NCBI GenBank assembly: GCA_026413225.1
Contig: CM048555.1
Location: 82,591,785-82,655,784 of the forward strand
DNA length: 64,000 nucleotides
From: Otis tarda
Taxonomy: Eukaryota; Chordata; Aves; Otidiformes; Otididae
Reading direction: 5' to 3'
Numbering within the stretch: the stretch's first letter is position 1; each line of letters begins with the position of its first letter. Of this stretch, positions 13,801-26,800 are shown one piece after another. Under the pieces are notes generated by a model. That model saw only the letters and a program-made list of their open reading frames with translations, was not told the DNA's origin and ran no database searches. The position numbers and the translations under genes were made by a program.

Positions 13801-16599
13801 TTTGGTCTCAGTGGAGGAGTGGGCAGGAGCCAGGTTCACAACGCATCACTCAGCAGCAGAGCCTAATCCCGCTTTGGCTCCAAGAGGACTCAGCACGTTT
13901 GTACTCAGATCAGAGCATCTGTGGGACCTGAGGATGAAGGACGAAGAGCGTCTCCTTGGGCAGCCTGCAAACCCAAAATCCGGTTCCTCGCTGAAGAAGC
14001 TCCACTGCAAAGCCAGTTCATGCCCTACCCTCACGGTTCTCTTGGAGGTTCTTCCAGGGCCGGCTGCTCGGAGGCTCGCAGACCTTCTAATTTCCTGCAG
14101 GCACTTAATCACAGCCACTTTATGTTCGACTGTGCTCGTGCCAATACAGTGCTTCCGCTTGAGCAGCTCTTCTCCTCTCTCAGCGTCGGGCCCTCGTGCG
14201 CTCACAGCGAGGACACACGCTCTTTCTCTGGCCACGCTTCGCAGCACTCAGCAAGTCCGGCTCTGCCAGCTCCCCACGCTCCCGGTGATCCTCGCAGCCT
14301 CCCTCCGCACCCCCAGCGCTTGACCTCCTCCCTCCTGGCAGCATTCAGGACAAAACCTTAGACTCTGCTCAAACACTCTGGGCCCCACCAGAGACACCCG
14401 GGCTGGCCCAGCTGAGGACAGCAGGCGTGGTCCCCAGCAGCTGGGACAGTGCCCTGGCTGCCTCGTGCTCTACAGGACCCCCAGCTCCCCCAGCAAGCAT
14501 CGCTGGGGTCTCTGGGGAGCGTCGCTGACACACGGGTGTCAGCCAGGGCTGGGTGCGAGCAGCCGCTCGCACGAGCCCAGGGATCAGCACACATCTCTAT
14601 TTAGGTCACTGGCTGAAGGGCTGCGCGGGAAAATTAGTCACTCTCCCAGCCACAGGGCCCAGGAGCGGGCTCTCGTGGCCCGGCTGGAGCAGGGAGCCCC
14701 TGCCACCTGCCTCCCCGCAGCACCAGCACCCGGGGCACCCTGCGGGCACCTCTCCAGGGCTGCCCGAGGCTCCTGGCCGCCCTCACTGCCCGCACCACGG
14801 CTAACGCCCCATGGAAAGGATTCCATCAATTAGGGAAGCAGCAACAGCACCCTCCCGACACGCAGAGGTCACTGACTCTCACTGCCATCGCTCCTCTCTC
14901 AGCTGCAGATACGCTGGTGCTGTCAGATGGAGACTTTACGTGGTCAGGAGACTCGGTGAAGTGCAAAGCCTTCAGAAGCCTGCAGAAGCCAAATTATTTC
15001 TCTGTCTCCCATGGATGCTAATATGGCTGTGATGACAGTAGTGTCTCTGTTCTCGCTGCTCCCCTCTTGCTTCCCCACCTCTCTCTGCCAGGCAGAGGAG
15101 CACCGCTATCACCATTTAAATGAGACAAGACGAGTTGGGCGACCTGCGCAGGGAAACACGGGCAGACCGTGGCACACAGCCTGTACGGAGCGGGATGAAG
15201 CCAGGAGCAGTTTGTTTCCTGTCCCAAGTCTTCCCTCAGCCGCCTCCGCAGAAGAGCAGGCGAGCGTCCTCGCAGCCTGCAGCTGCTGCTGGGCACCACG
15301 GTTCAGCACCTTTCCTGGAGGAGACCGCCGCGGGAGGAAGAGAACACCCTGCTTGGCTGCTTCCTTCCCAGCGAACACGGCATGGGCAATTTCACCTTCC
15401 TCCGAGCTCCAGAGACGCTGCGCGGCTGCATGGGTGCAGGAGAACACCTGGCACAGAGATGCGGCGGGAGAGTTCGGCTGGTGCCCAGCACCGGAGCATG
15501 TGGGCTCTGCCGGCACCGCTGCTGCGGGCTGTTCCTGCGGTGACGACAGGACAAGGGAAGTAGGACACGGCCCAAAGACTTCCAGCCACGGGAGATGCAG
15601 CTCATCACAGGGCCTGCTGCAGCTCCGCGCCCTCCTGGGGAGGAACACCTCACCGCTTGGAGAAGGGTGCTCGGGCACCCCTCTGGAGCCAAACCAGCCA
15701 GCGGAGCAGCTGGCCGGGCTGGGGAGCCCTGACAGACTGGGACTCCGTGTGCTTCTTCGCACGCCAGAAATCTTATTAGAAAGCCACAAGCTGTCCACAA
15801 AGCACACTTCTGGAAAAAGCTGGAAAGGCTCCACCGCCCTGTAGTTCAAAGAGGCGACCGCAGCATCCCAGTTGACCCTGCGTGTGCTAGTCCGGACTCC
15901 TGGGGGCTGGGCCCCAGGGGGCACCGGCCGTGCCCCCCCACTAGCCTCGTCCGCCCCCATTGCACAGCCCCCTCATCCTGCCGGTGCTCGCCAGCCGCGG
16001 TCCTGGCAGCCAGCGCGGAGGCCTCTGCGGCTGCAGCCTCCCAGCACCGATAGGGAGAACGGCGTTTCAGAATACAAATTCCTGCCTTTAAGTGGATTTC
16101 CAATGCCATCTAGCAGCCAGCCCCCCTTTAGCTTTATGTGCTTTAGACAACACTGGCTACCCGGGGAATTTAGGAATCAGCAAGTGTCTGTCTTTGCCGT
16201 GTGCCTCGGTTTCCCCACCCACCGAACAGCCAGGATGATATCGACCATCTCCAAAATACGAGAGACCCTGTCCAGAAGCAGCAGTTAGGACTGAAATACT
16301 GTTGTTACTATAAAAGGGAATAGACCCACTAATTATTTGTGGCCTCTGGATGCTACCATACTATTAAATAATTATAATAATTATCATTCGTAAAGAAGAT
16401 AACCTCCGTCTAAAGGAGCTTCGGCGTTTAAATCCACTCCACTCCTCCGCGCGCACCGGAGGGACGGAACGCTTCCCGCAGAGAGGAAACGTGCTGGGAA
16501 AGGACAGCGGGATCCGGCCTCAGCCCAGCTCTGCTCGGGCAGCACCAGCGCGGAGGGAGCGCGGCCGGTGCCGGCGTCCCCTGCCGCCCTGACTGTCCC
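7834..16599. other. Intronic stretch with no recognised gene
   Basis: Apart from the CR1 remnant near 12 kb, I see only unstructured sequence. The many short open frames overlap in several frames and lack conserved motifs. The CpG-rich zone of the INSYN2-like exon extends to about 8,300. Confidence 0.5.
11940..12140 (+). mobile_element. Degenerate CR1 LINE fragment (reverse transcriptase region)
   Basis: Interrupted plus-strand frames read LNGADLDFCEA and HIKWIKNWLT, resembling the CR1 reverse transcriptase core (LDF-KAFD and WIKNWLTGR blocks) with deletions. It is a dead remnant in the large DOCK intron. Confidence 0.55.
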
Positions 16600-17770
16600 A
16601 AGGGGCTCGCTGCCGTGCCCCCGGGAGGTGAGGGGGCACCGGGAGCTGCAAGCCGGCAAGGAGCGCTGAGTGGCTCGGAGGGCAGGCAGGCAGCCCCTCG
16701 CCGTGCCCGGGCGGGCACACGCTGGCTAAGCCCGGGTCCCGGCGATTACTCAGACGCGTCCACCTCGTGCTCCGAGCAGAAAAACGGCTCCATGGAGACC
16801 TCCGGGCTCCCCCCGCGCTTCCCTGAGGAGCCGCGGCTGTAACTGGGTTTTGTGTGAGCTCCCGCGGGGAGGACAGGGGCTGGAGCAGCCCTGAAAGCTG
16901 CGCCTTCCTATTTCACGGGGAGCAGCCGGGGCTGCACCCAGCTCCGCTCCCGCCTCGGCGCCTGCCAAAGCCCCACCGGCGGCACAAAGGCCTCGAACGC
17001 TGAGCGCGGCGCTGGGCACTGCTGGGAGCAACGTGGGCTGAATGCCTCCAGCGCCAGCAGCCGTGCCCTCGGCCCGCGTCAGCGCGGCGTGCGGTACAGA
17101 AAGTGACATCCCTGGGATCACGCGTGTGCGTGTGTCAAGCAGACACAGCCCCGGCTGATGGACGCGTCTCCTGACGAGGGGGAGCAGAGCGGCAGCCAGC
17201 CGGGCTGAGCGAGGCAGGCTGCTCCCGGAGCGCAGCTCCCGCACCGAGCCGCTCGGCGAGCAGAGGTGCCACGGGCCGGGGTTGGCACCGCGGGGCTGCA
17301 GCGCTGGGGCTTCGGCCCCTCTTACCTCCCTCGGCTGCCCGCCACCGCCCCCAACATGGCTGTGTCCCCCAGAGCCCCCTGCCACGGCAGCCAGCGGCTC
17401 GCTCGGTGCGGGGTGCCAAGTGCGGGGTGCGGAGTCCCACCAGCCACGCGGGTGCGGGGACCCAGCGGCCCCGTGCCTCCCGCGCTTCCCCGGGCAGCTC
17501 CCGCTCGGCGGCGGGGCCGGGCAGGCGAGGACCCGGGGAGCGCTGCGACCCCCGGCATCGCGGGGGCGGCCGAGGCCGCTCGGGGCTGGGCACCGCGCAC
17601 CGGCGGCCGGGAGGAAGGGGCATCGCGGACCCCCCCCACGCCCGCCCCGCCCGGCTCCCGGCCGCGGGCGCCCCTACCGCTCCCGGCGCCCCCGGGGTCC
17701 CGGTTTCGGGGCTCCGCGGCTCCCGGCTGCGGGGTCCCCGCCTCGCCCCGCGCCCCCAGGTCGCCCCGCC

Positions 17771-17820
17771 CGGGTCCGGGTCCCGGTCCCGGTCCCGGTC
17801 CCGGTCCCGGCCCGGCCCGG
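17771..17820. repeat. GGTCCC hexanucleotide tract
   Basis: About six copies of GGTCCC followed by CCCGG units lie in the CpG island core. It is the reverse complement of the GGGACC tract 400 bp downstream. Confidence 0.8.
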
Positions 17821-18220
17821 CAGCCGCCGCCTCGGCGCTCCCGGCGCAGGAGGGCCGATGGCCGCAGAGCCCGGCCCGGCCGCCGCCTCACCCCGCCCCG
17901 CCGGTCGGGACCCCGCTCCCCAGCCCGTCCGGTACCTGGTGCTCGGCAGCGGCGGCGGCGTGGGTCGAGCAGCGGCGGGCGCGGGGCACGGCGGGGCGGA
18001 GCCGCGCGAGCTCGCCGGTACCGGGGCGGAGCCGGCGGGGGCGGGGCCGGGGCGGAGCCGGAGCGGCGGGGCGAGGGGTGCCCGCACGGTGCCCCGGGGC
18101 CCTGGTAGCCGCAGCCTCCCACTCAGTGACTGCGCTCCTGGGGCCCCGCGTCCCCCACCCCGCGCTCCAGCTCCGGCCCCGCGGGCCCTGGGAAGGGCAG
18201 AGCCGGCCCGGGCCCGGGCG

Positions 18221-18294
18221 GAGGCAGAGACCGAGACCGAGACCGGGACCGGGACCGGGACCGAGACCGACACCGACACCGGGACCCGGGGCAC
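18221..18294. repeat. GAGACC/GGGACC/GACACC hexanucleotide tract
   Basis: About twelve 6-bp units (GAGACC, GGGACC, GACACC variants) form a tract complementary to the one at 17,771, making an inverted pair in the CpG island. Confidence 0.8.
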
Positions 18295-18600
18295 CGAGGC
18301 TCTGGGCAGCGCCCGGCGCGGGGCGGGCGTGCAGGAGCCGTGGCCGGTCCGGTGCTCGGGGCCGGGCACGTCGTGGGGCCCATCCCCTGCCATGCCCCGC
18401 CATCCCGGCCCCCCCAGCCCAGGAGCAGCGGCGGGGCCGGGCTGCGGCGGCAGGCGGAGCAGCCGCGGGCAGCGGGGGAAGCCGCGCTTTGCCGTGGGGC
18501 TGGTGCGGCAGCTGCGGGAGGTGCGGGGCGATGGGACTGTGGCTCGGGTGGATGCTGTCGGGGGCCGCTGGTGTCTGTGAGCATCCAGTCCGTTTGTGGG

Positions 18601-20813
18601 CCGTGTGCCGTGCCGGGCTACGCCTGGGCCAGTTCCCCACATGCGTGCCATCCATGGAACAAGCCACATCCATGTGTGTGGCAGTGCCCGTCGGTGTGGC
18701 CTGTGCAATTGGGATGTACGCGCGGTTTCCCTTGAAGGCGGTGTGGCCGGCGGTGCAGGGAGCTCACCTGAACCTCCCTCCAGCAGCCGCCAGCGCAGCT
18801 GTTTCCACACGACTGAACTAATCTCATCAAATCCCTGAACAGACTGGCTTGCCGCGAAGTTTCATCCCATGGCCTTCCTGCCTTGCCCCACGCTCCCCGC
18901 GGGGCTGTGCTTGTCACACAGCACTTCTCTGCGGTGATGGTGGGTGATGCCCACCCCGGGCTGGGTGGTGAGAAGTGGCCCCCCAGAACCTCAGCCCCGG
19001 TGAGCAGCATGGCTGCACAGCTGGGTTCTGCCAGCGTGGAAGGCGACCCCAGCACCCACCACGGGGGCTCTCCTGAGACCGGGGTTCTGTGGCATCGCGC
19101 ACACGGGTGCTCACGGAACACAGGCAGATTCGTAGCTCTTTCCCCACTTCGCCAGCACTTGGTGCTTGCTGCCTTGTAAGCAGGGCATCCCCTGCCCCGG
19201 AGCCGAGCCCTGGGAGCAGGCTGTGCTGCGGAGTCGGGAGGGACTCACCCCAGCTTTGCGGGCAGGTTGTGCTCGCTCAGAGTCGTGCAGGCAGCCGTGG
19301 CCAGCCGCGACCTGGGCATCTGCAGGATCGCTGCTGGCTGGTGCGGCCTCCCTGCGTGCGGGTGCTGCTGGCCCTGCTGCGTGGCGGTGTTCAGCACGAA
19401 GCCTCAGGGCTGTGGCTTCACTTTGATGCTAAAAGGCCTGGGATCGGCCATGGGGCACAGTTCGCCCTCCCTCACCGTGGCGATGCCGGGCTTCCCACCA
19501 CGCTGGAGTGACCTGGCCAGCGCTGGGCTCTGCCTGTCCCGGGCACACCACGGTGCTTCCGAGGGTGCTTGGTCTGTTTGTGTGTTTTCCCTGGTGTATG
19601 CGGCTCAGGTGGTGGCGTGCGGGGTGATGGCACCCGTGTGACGGTGGTTGATGCTGAGACAAGCCGGCTTTTCCCACGCCAACTCTGCTGCTGGGCTCTG
19701 GGGGCTGGACCGGGGCTGTGCATCCCAGGTGATGTTGAGTGCGGGGCTGCTCCCGGGATACAGACTCCTGAATGTCACATTGCGTCTTGGAGCTGCTTTG
19801 CACGGACCCAGGTGCAGCTGTGGTGGTGTCCCCTTGCAAACTGCCTGACTGGAGACTGTCCTTTCTGCCCGGCAGCAGCCGCCCCTCAGGGAAATAGTGC
19901 TTTAAAGCGTCTCTGGGCTCTGACCGAGCAGAGCTGAACGGGCAGAGCTCGAGAGGATCCTGGCAACTGAGCAACAGCCCTGTCCAGTGACCCGAGCCCT
20001 GACCCCGCTGGCTCTGGGGCTGCGGTAGCTGATCCGTGCCCCGGGGAGTTTTCCGTAACCTTTGTCCCCAGAGCAAGTCTGTTGCAGGCTCATCTGTGTT
20101 AGAAGTATCACCAATAAAACGTTGCACTGGTTAGCTAAAGGGAAGAAGAAACACAGTGGTGAGCAGCAGGCAGGTGTTGCCCCTGCCACCTGCACCTCTC
20201 GTTTCAGCTGAGCACAGTTTGGAGATCAGGCACAGCCCTTCTCCTGGTGCGGAGACCGGCATCCTGGCTGCCCTGCGCCACTGTCGTGCTGCTTGTCTTA
20301 CGGCAACGGCGAGGCTGTGAGCACCCGGAACAGGAGTGGAGTTAGGAGCTCCGTTTGGGGCCCTTTGCTAGAGGCAGTCTAGACATGTTGGCCTCCAGAG
20401 GGAAGCTGCTCGCCGTAAGGCATCCACCTATTGCCTTAAATGACCTTTAAAATGGCAGGTGTATGCTGCAGCAGATATGCTACATAGTCACGTCTGCATC
20501 CTGCCAGCGCTGTGGCAGATGTCAGAGCTGTCCCACGCCCGGAGCAGGATGCGCAGGACCGGGAGAGGAAGGGCTGGCTGGGAGCCCACCGAGGGGGGCA
20601 GGAAGAGGGGTTTGGCGAGCCGGGGAGGAGGGGATTGCAGCAGGCAGAGGGCAAGGGTCTGCGGGGTACAGACCGGCTGGAGGAGCACGGGTGGGTGCAC
20701 GGGGCCCCAGCGCATCCCACAGTGTTGGGTGCACGGGGCCCCCCTCATCCCCAGCGCACCCCATGGTGCCGGCTGCGGGGCCTTGGCGGTCCTGAGCAGC
20801 CCCTCTCCCCCAG
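18601..20813. other. Intron upstream of the first DOCK exon in the window
   Basis: No DOCK exon could be placed here. A 36-bp-scale duplication (TGGGTGCACGGGGCCCC twice, 20,691-20,742) is the only structure seen before the acceptor at 20,813. Confidence 0.5.
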
Positions 20814-23800
20814 AGTCACTACGTGGCCTGCATGGCCGCCATCCTGAGCCAGATGGACAAGGACCACTACAGCTCCTACATCAAGGCGTTCCCGTCCCGG
20901 CCCGAGCTGATGGTGAGTGCTGCCCCGCGCCGCGGGACGTGGGTCCTCCATCACCGGTATCTCCCTGCCTCTCCGCTCAGCATCTCGGCAGGGGCACCTC
21001 TGCGAGTCCCAGTGCCCTGCCTGCACCTGAGCACCCAGCACTGGTGCCACCGGCCCTGTCCCCCAGCACAGTCCGCGTCCCCGCTCCACGGAGCTGAAGC
21101 TTTCGCTGTTGGGTAGCAAGGGTTTCTCCTAGCCCCAGTGCTCAGCACAGCATCACCCCTGGCATCTCCTCCTCCCCGGCAGGACTTCCTCATGGAGACC
21201 TTCATCCTCTTCAAGGACCTGATTGGCAAGACGGTGTACCCCTCCGACTGGATGGTGATGAACATGGTGCAGAACCGGTGAGCACCGCCAGGCTGGCGGG
21301 GACTTGGGGGCAGCCATTGGGGCCGGGTGTGAGAACTGGAGGTGCTGGGGCTGGGGCAGAGGGCTTGCAGGCGCTGCAGCGCGGCTGTGCTGGGCGGGTG
21401 AGGGCTAGCTTACCCCCCTCCAAATCCTCCTGGAGCAGCTCTGGGTCCATGCTCAGGCTGGCTCAGGGCAGCTCTGGATGCTCCCTGCTCTGTCCCGGGA
21501 CAGGCTGGTCCCGTCTGGGAGCCGGGTGGCAGAGCTGCTCCCTGCAGCCCCATCCATGTGCTTGGGGGGCTCCCGAGGGGGTGGGAAGCTGATGCCAGAC
21601 ACCTCACCCCTCCCACCCTGGGGGGGGTCCGCACACGGCGGGGACATGGGGCGCGCAGGACTGGTGCCCCCGTGCAGATCCGGCTGCACTGCCGCAGGCA
21701 GAAAGGACGGGACGGAGTGTGGGGGTGGGCACGGGCCCCCTGTGAGGCCAGCCCCGCTCTCCACCCACTGCTCACGCTGCCGCGGGTGGGTGGGCAGCGT
21801 GGCCGCCCTGCGCTCAGTGCCCCACTGCCGCGCGCCCCGCAGGGAGTTCCTGCGCGCCATCAACCACTTCGCCACGACCTTGACGGAAGTGTTCCTGAGC
21901 GACAGCAGCTTCGAGCTGCAGGTAAGTGGGTGCGGCCGGGGCTGGGGGGCCGGGAGGGGACCCAGCCCAGCCCTTGCTGCTGTGGGCGAGGCGCCGTGCC
22001 GCCTGCCGCCCAGACCCCGAGCCTGGCATTTGCCCCCGTTTTTTCACTGCAGCTGTGGAACAACTACTTCCACCTGGCCGTGGCTTTCCTCACCCAGGAC
22101 TCCCTGCAGCTGGAAAACTTCTCCCAGGCCAAGCGCAACAGCATCCTGGCCAAGTGAGTCACTCTCGCCTTCGCTGGCCTCCCCAGCCTGGCACCTCGGG
22201 GCCGAGCTCTGCTTCAGGTTCCGGCCCCAGCCTGCTGCCACGCCGTGCGGTCAGGCGTTTCAGGATGAGCTGGTCTGGCTGTGCTTGGGCCCCTGGCCTG
22301 GACGCCCCGGGCTGCGGAGCGATGCTAACCGACGTCCGTCCTGGCAGGTACGGGGACATGAGAGCCACGATCGGCGCTTCCATTCGGGACATGTGGTACA
22401 ACCTAGGTGAGCCACGGTGTGGCCGGCCATGAGGAGGCTTGGCAAGTCTCTGCAGGCTGGTGTGCGTCAGCACTGTCCCCAGAATGGGTGCAGGGGAGCG
22501 GGATGCTGCCGATATGGGGCAGGTGTGAGCAGGCTGCATGAGCCTGTGTGAGTCTGCAGGCGTGTGAGCCTGGGGGACGAGTGAGCCCGTGAGATGTGCG
22601 ACCTATGGGATGGCACGGGATGTGCAGTCTGGGATATGTGAGCCCGTGGGATGTGCGACCTGTGGGATGGCACGGGATGTGCAGTCTGGGATATGTGAGC
22701 CCGTGGGATGTGCACCTTGGCAAGGGCTCCAGGGCAGCAGCACGGCCCCAGCTGATGGTCCCTCAGCCGAGCGTTTGCTGTGCTGTCCTGGCCATGCAGC
22801 GTTGGCCGGCCCCAGGATTCCCCGGCTGCGCTGCGGCTGCCTGCCCTGGGCGAGCACATCTCCTGGCACCACTCTCCCCCTGCTCCATGCGCTGCTGCCT
22901 GTTCCCAGCCATGGAGCCCAGGCCAGGGCTGGCCCCGGGTAGCAGGCTGCACGAGCCTGGGTCCCCAGCCCCCCTTGCGCTCCCCAGGCAATCGCAAGAT
23001 CGAGTTCATCCCGGGTATGGTGGGCCCCATCCTGGAGATGACGCTCGTGCCGGAGCTGGAGCTGCGCAAGTCCACCATCCCCATCTTCTTCGACATGATG
23101 CTCTGCGAGTACCAGCTGACCAAGAGCTTCAGTCGGGTGAGTACCCAGGGCTGCGGCTGGGCCACGGCAGGAGGCCACCACGGCCGCATCCTGCTCCTCA
23201 CCCAGGCTGTACTGTCCCTGTTGGGGTGGGTGGAGGTGATGCTCAGCCCCCTGTGTCTCATCCTGGGATGTGGGGCTGCAGGAGGGAGGGACGAGGGACA
23301 GGGATGGGGGAGCTGGCAGGGACACGAGGAGCCGCAGGGACAGGGGACGGGGACAGGGACCCGTCTGTGCTGGGTAGCCCTGGGGAAAGGGGCAGCAGTA
23401 GCCGAGCCTGGGGGCTGTTTGGGGGCCCAAGCGGGCTCCAGGCCCCGCAGCCCCTCCCACCCCAGCACTGCGGCCTCGCGTCCCAGGGGCTGCGGCAGCC
23501 GAGGGCCAAGCTCAGCACCCCCTTGCATGCGTCTCCGCAGTTTGAGGACGAGATCCTGCGCAAGCTGGACAGCGAGGTGGAGGGCGGCCGGGGGGACGAG
23601 CAGTACAAGCAGCTTTTTGAGAGCATGTGAGTGTGCAGTGACATCCCCACCACCTCTCCCCAGGGCACAGCCCTTTGCTGTCTGCTGGGCTCCTGCCCAA
23701 GCTGAATCTCGGCCATCGCGCTCCTCCTCATGCTGGGCTCTGACCCGGAGCGGGGGAGCGGGGCCTGAGGAGAGGATGGGCAGCATCGTGTCCTCCTTGC

Positions 23801-26800
23801 GCACTGCAGCTGCCCAGCCAGCCTGCCCCTGCCTGCCTGGGGCGATGCCCCTGTCCCTCCCCATGCCCCTGCCTGGGGCGATGCCCCTGTCCCTCCCCAT
23901 GCCCCTGCCTGGGGCGATGCCCCTGCCCTGCCCCAGCTTTGCTCTTGCCTCGTGGTGCCCGTCACAGATTTGCGTGCAGGGTAGCTGGAGCTGTTGGGTC
24001 TCTCCCCCATCCCTGGTGTACCTGGCGGGGTCAGCACGGGGCTCGCTCTGTCTCGCTGCAGATTGGGTGTTGCTTTTTGTCCCTTGTTGGGGGACCTGGC
24101 CCCGACAGCTCCTGGCCCCTCGAGAGAGCAGAGCTGGGGTGGTGGTGGCAGTGCTGCGGAGCTGGGCATGCAGTGACCTGCTGCCTCCTCTCCTCCCCAG
24201 CCTGCTCAGCTGCTGCCGGGGACACCCTGAGCTGGCCAAGCCTGGGGAGAACTTTGTCGCGCTGGTGACCGGGCTCCTGGAGCGGCTCCTTGACTACCGG
24301 GCTGTTATGAACGACGAGAACAAAACCTACAGCATGAGCTGCACCGTCAACCTCCTGGTGGGCACTTGCCCCGTGCCCCCTGCTCCCCCAGGGCTCGGCC
24401 CCGTGTGTCCCCCTGGGGCTGCAGTGCTCCCGCACAGCAGGGATGGGGTGCGCTCGGTGCCAGACGCGGTGTCCCCTGGGGGGCTTGCTGGGAGGCACCG
24501 TGCAGCGCCCCGCTGCCGAGGGCAGCCCAGTCGCTGTGTGGGGACATTCTCAGCAGCACTGTGACCCCCAGCAAGGTGTGGGAGTGTGGGGGGCTGTGGC
24601 ATGTGCCCCCTCCTGGTACCACTCAAAACAGCCTCATCTGCTCTTCCCCAGAACTTCTACAAGGAGATCGACCGCCAGGCCATGTACATCAGGTGAGCGC
24701 GGCGTCAGGGACACCAGTGTCACCCCGGGATGAGGGGTCCCAGGCCCCGAGCTGCCCGGCCCCCACCGCCCTGGCCCCAGGCACATGGGATGGCGGAGCG
24801 GCCCGAGGCGCGGGGCAGAGGGGATGCTGCCCCACGGAGGAGCGCGGCCAGAGCCCGGGCTGCGCTGGCTGTCACACCCCGCACACGGTACCCTTGCTCC
24901 CAGGTACCTGTACAAGCTGAAGGACCTGCACATCAGCTACGAGAACTACACGGAGGGAGCCTACACCCTGCTGCTGCACGCCCGGCTCCTCAAGGTGAGG
25001 CGTGGGGCGCGGGGGGGCTGCGGGGGTCGCCCGGCCAGGGCCCAAGGGCTCGGCGTGACGGGCTGCCACGGCCTCTGCGCAGTGGTCGGACGAGGCGAAT
25101 GCAGCCCCCATGCAGGGCTTGCACAGCCCCAGCCTGCACACCCAGCGCCAGCTGAAGGAGGCTCTGTACAACCAGATCATCGACTACTTCGACCAGGGCA
25201 AGGTGAGCGCGGCCGCGCGCCCCGGCAGCCCCCCTCGCCCTGGCCGGCTGGTGGGAGCTGGGCGTCCCAGGGCAAGCCGGGCTCCCATCCACCGCTGCCT
25301 CCTGCTGCAAGCCCCCAGACTCCATGCGGCCCACCTGCCCACCCCACTGGTGTGGTGGGGCTGGAGCTGCCCTGCAGCGAGCCTGGGTTGGGCGGTTCAC
25401 CCCACGGCCACCTGCTCTCCTTCCCCCATCCCATCCCAGCTGGGGGCTGGCAGCTGGGACACCCCAGGAGAGGGGCTCACTCGCGTGGGGGGCTCAGTTG
25501 TTGGAGACAGCAGGAAGCCATGTCCCGCTGCAGCCCACCAGCGCCAAGCCGGACCACCAGCTGGCACGGGGAGAGCCCTCCCCTCCTCACTGGGGAGCAG
25601 GGGTGCGGGTGCCCCCCAGGAGGGGCTGGTCTCCTCTGGAAGCCCCCAGTTCCCCCTGCGCCCCAGCTGACCTCAGACCGTGGGACCCCTGCCCTGCTCC
25701 CATCCCGTGCAGATGTGGGAAGAGGCCATCCACATCTGCAAGGAGCTGGCAGAGCAGTACGAGAGCGAAGTCTTCGACTACGAAATGCTGAGTGACATCT
25801 TGGTGAGTGCCCAGCGGGGCTGGGGGCCAGCTGCCAGCGGGCGCCACGAGCCATGGGGAGAATGAGGGGTCCACAAGGCTCCTGTCCCACAGCGGGGCCC
25901 CGTCCCATCCCCGCTCCTGCCCCTCTTCCCCTGCAGCAGCGGGAAGCCAAGTTCTACGAGAAGATCCTGAAGGTGCTGCGGCCCAGCCCGGACTACTTTG
26001 CTGTGGGCTACTATGGGCAAGGCTTCCCCACCTTCCTCCGGGTAAGCAGCTCCCGGCTGCCCGGGGCCGGTGCCATGCCAGCAGCCAGCGCTGTGCCAGG
26101 CCGAGCCTCACAGCGCGACCGTCTCAGGGTGGCACCCCGTGAGCTGAGCACCAGCGGCGTCCCCGCTCCCGAGGGATGGGGCTCCTCTCCGGGATGGGGG
26201 TGAGAACCAGGTCCCCTGGGCCAAGCGCTTCAGCCAGGCCAGCCCCACCTGGGAGAGCGGGAGGAGGTCTGGCAGCACCACGGGGTCCCTGGAACAAGGG
26301 TGTCCCCAGGGATGGGGCGAGCAGGGCGCAGGCTTGGCACCTGTGGGGAGACAGCGTGGCCCCGGCTTGCTGCGGGGTGCAGCACGGCGTCTGCGAGCCC
26401 AGGCTCTTCGGGCATGCTGCCTTTGAGACGAGGACTTGCAAGGGTCGGAACAGGATCTCGGCTGCAAGCAGAAAGCCACAGCCTCAGCAGCAGGTGGGGA
26501 GCCGTGGCTCCTCCAGGCCCCTGTGACCTTCCTGGGGACCCTCCGGCAGCGCCGGCAGAGTGGTGGCTCCAGCACAGACACCTGTGTCTGCACGGTGTCA
26601 CGTCGAGGGTGGAGGGACACGTGTGTGTCGCGGTGCCGAGATGGGTCTGTGCTAACGGTGCTGTTCATGAGCAGATCCGGGTGCCTCCGGGGTCACTGCG
26701 GGAGCCCCACCGCCCCTCTCCCCGCCGCCCTCTCCTTGTGCCGGCAGGGCAGGGCTGTGGGCAGGGTCTTCTCAGCACCTCTCCCTTTTCCTGCGCTGGC

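Larger units (their letters stand above)
16600..18600. promoter_or_regulatory. Orphan CpG island inside the large DOCK intron
   Basis: About 2 kb is dense in CpG, reaching extreme values at 17,440-18,320. It lies antisense-upstream of the INSYN2-like coding start (7833) and 2-4 kb upstream of the first DOCK exon seen. It could hold the 5'-UTR exon and promoter of the INSYN2-like gene, or an internal promoter for a short DOCK transcript lacking SH3/DHR1. A plus-strand ATG at 17,858 opens a short reading frame (MAAEPGPAAASP) ending at a GTACCT donor, but nothing identifies it as coding. Confidence 0.5.

Noticed and set aside
17282..18580. A 432-codon plus-strand open frame, with overlapping long frames on both strands, in the CpG island.
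   Set aside because: Composition is the cause: all frames are open together and the protein is Pro/Gly/Ala/Arg with hexanucleotide-repeat Thr-Glu/Gly runs and no recognisable domain.
1..20813. Search for SH3, DHR1 or other upstream DOCK exons.
   Set aside because: No stretch with suitable splice sites and DOCK-like residues was found, so the 5' half is taken to lie left of the window.
22467..24239. A 590-codon minus-strand open frame.
   Set aside because: It runs antisense through several conserved DOCK exons and introns and has no homology that I can see.
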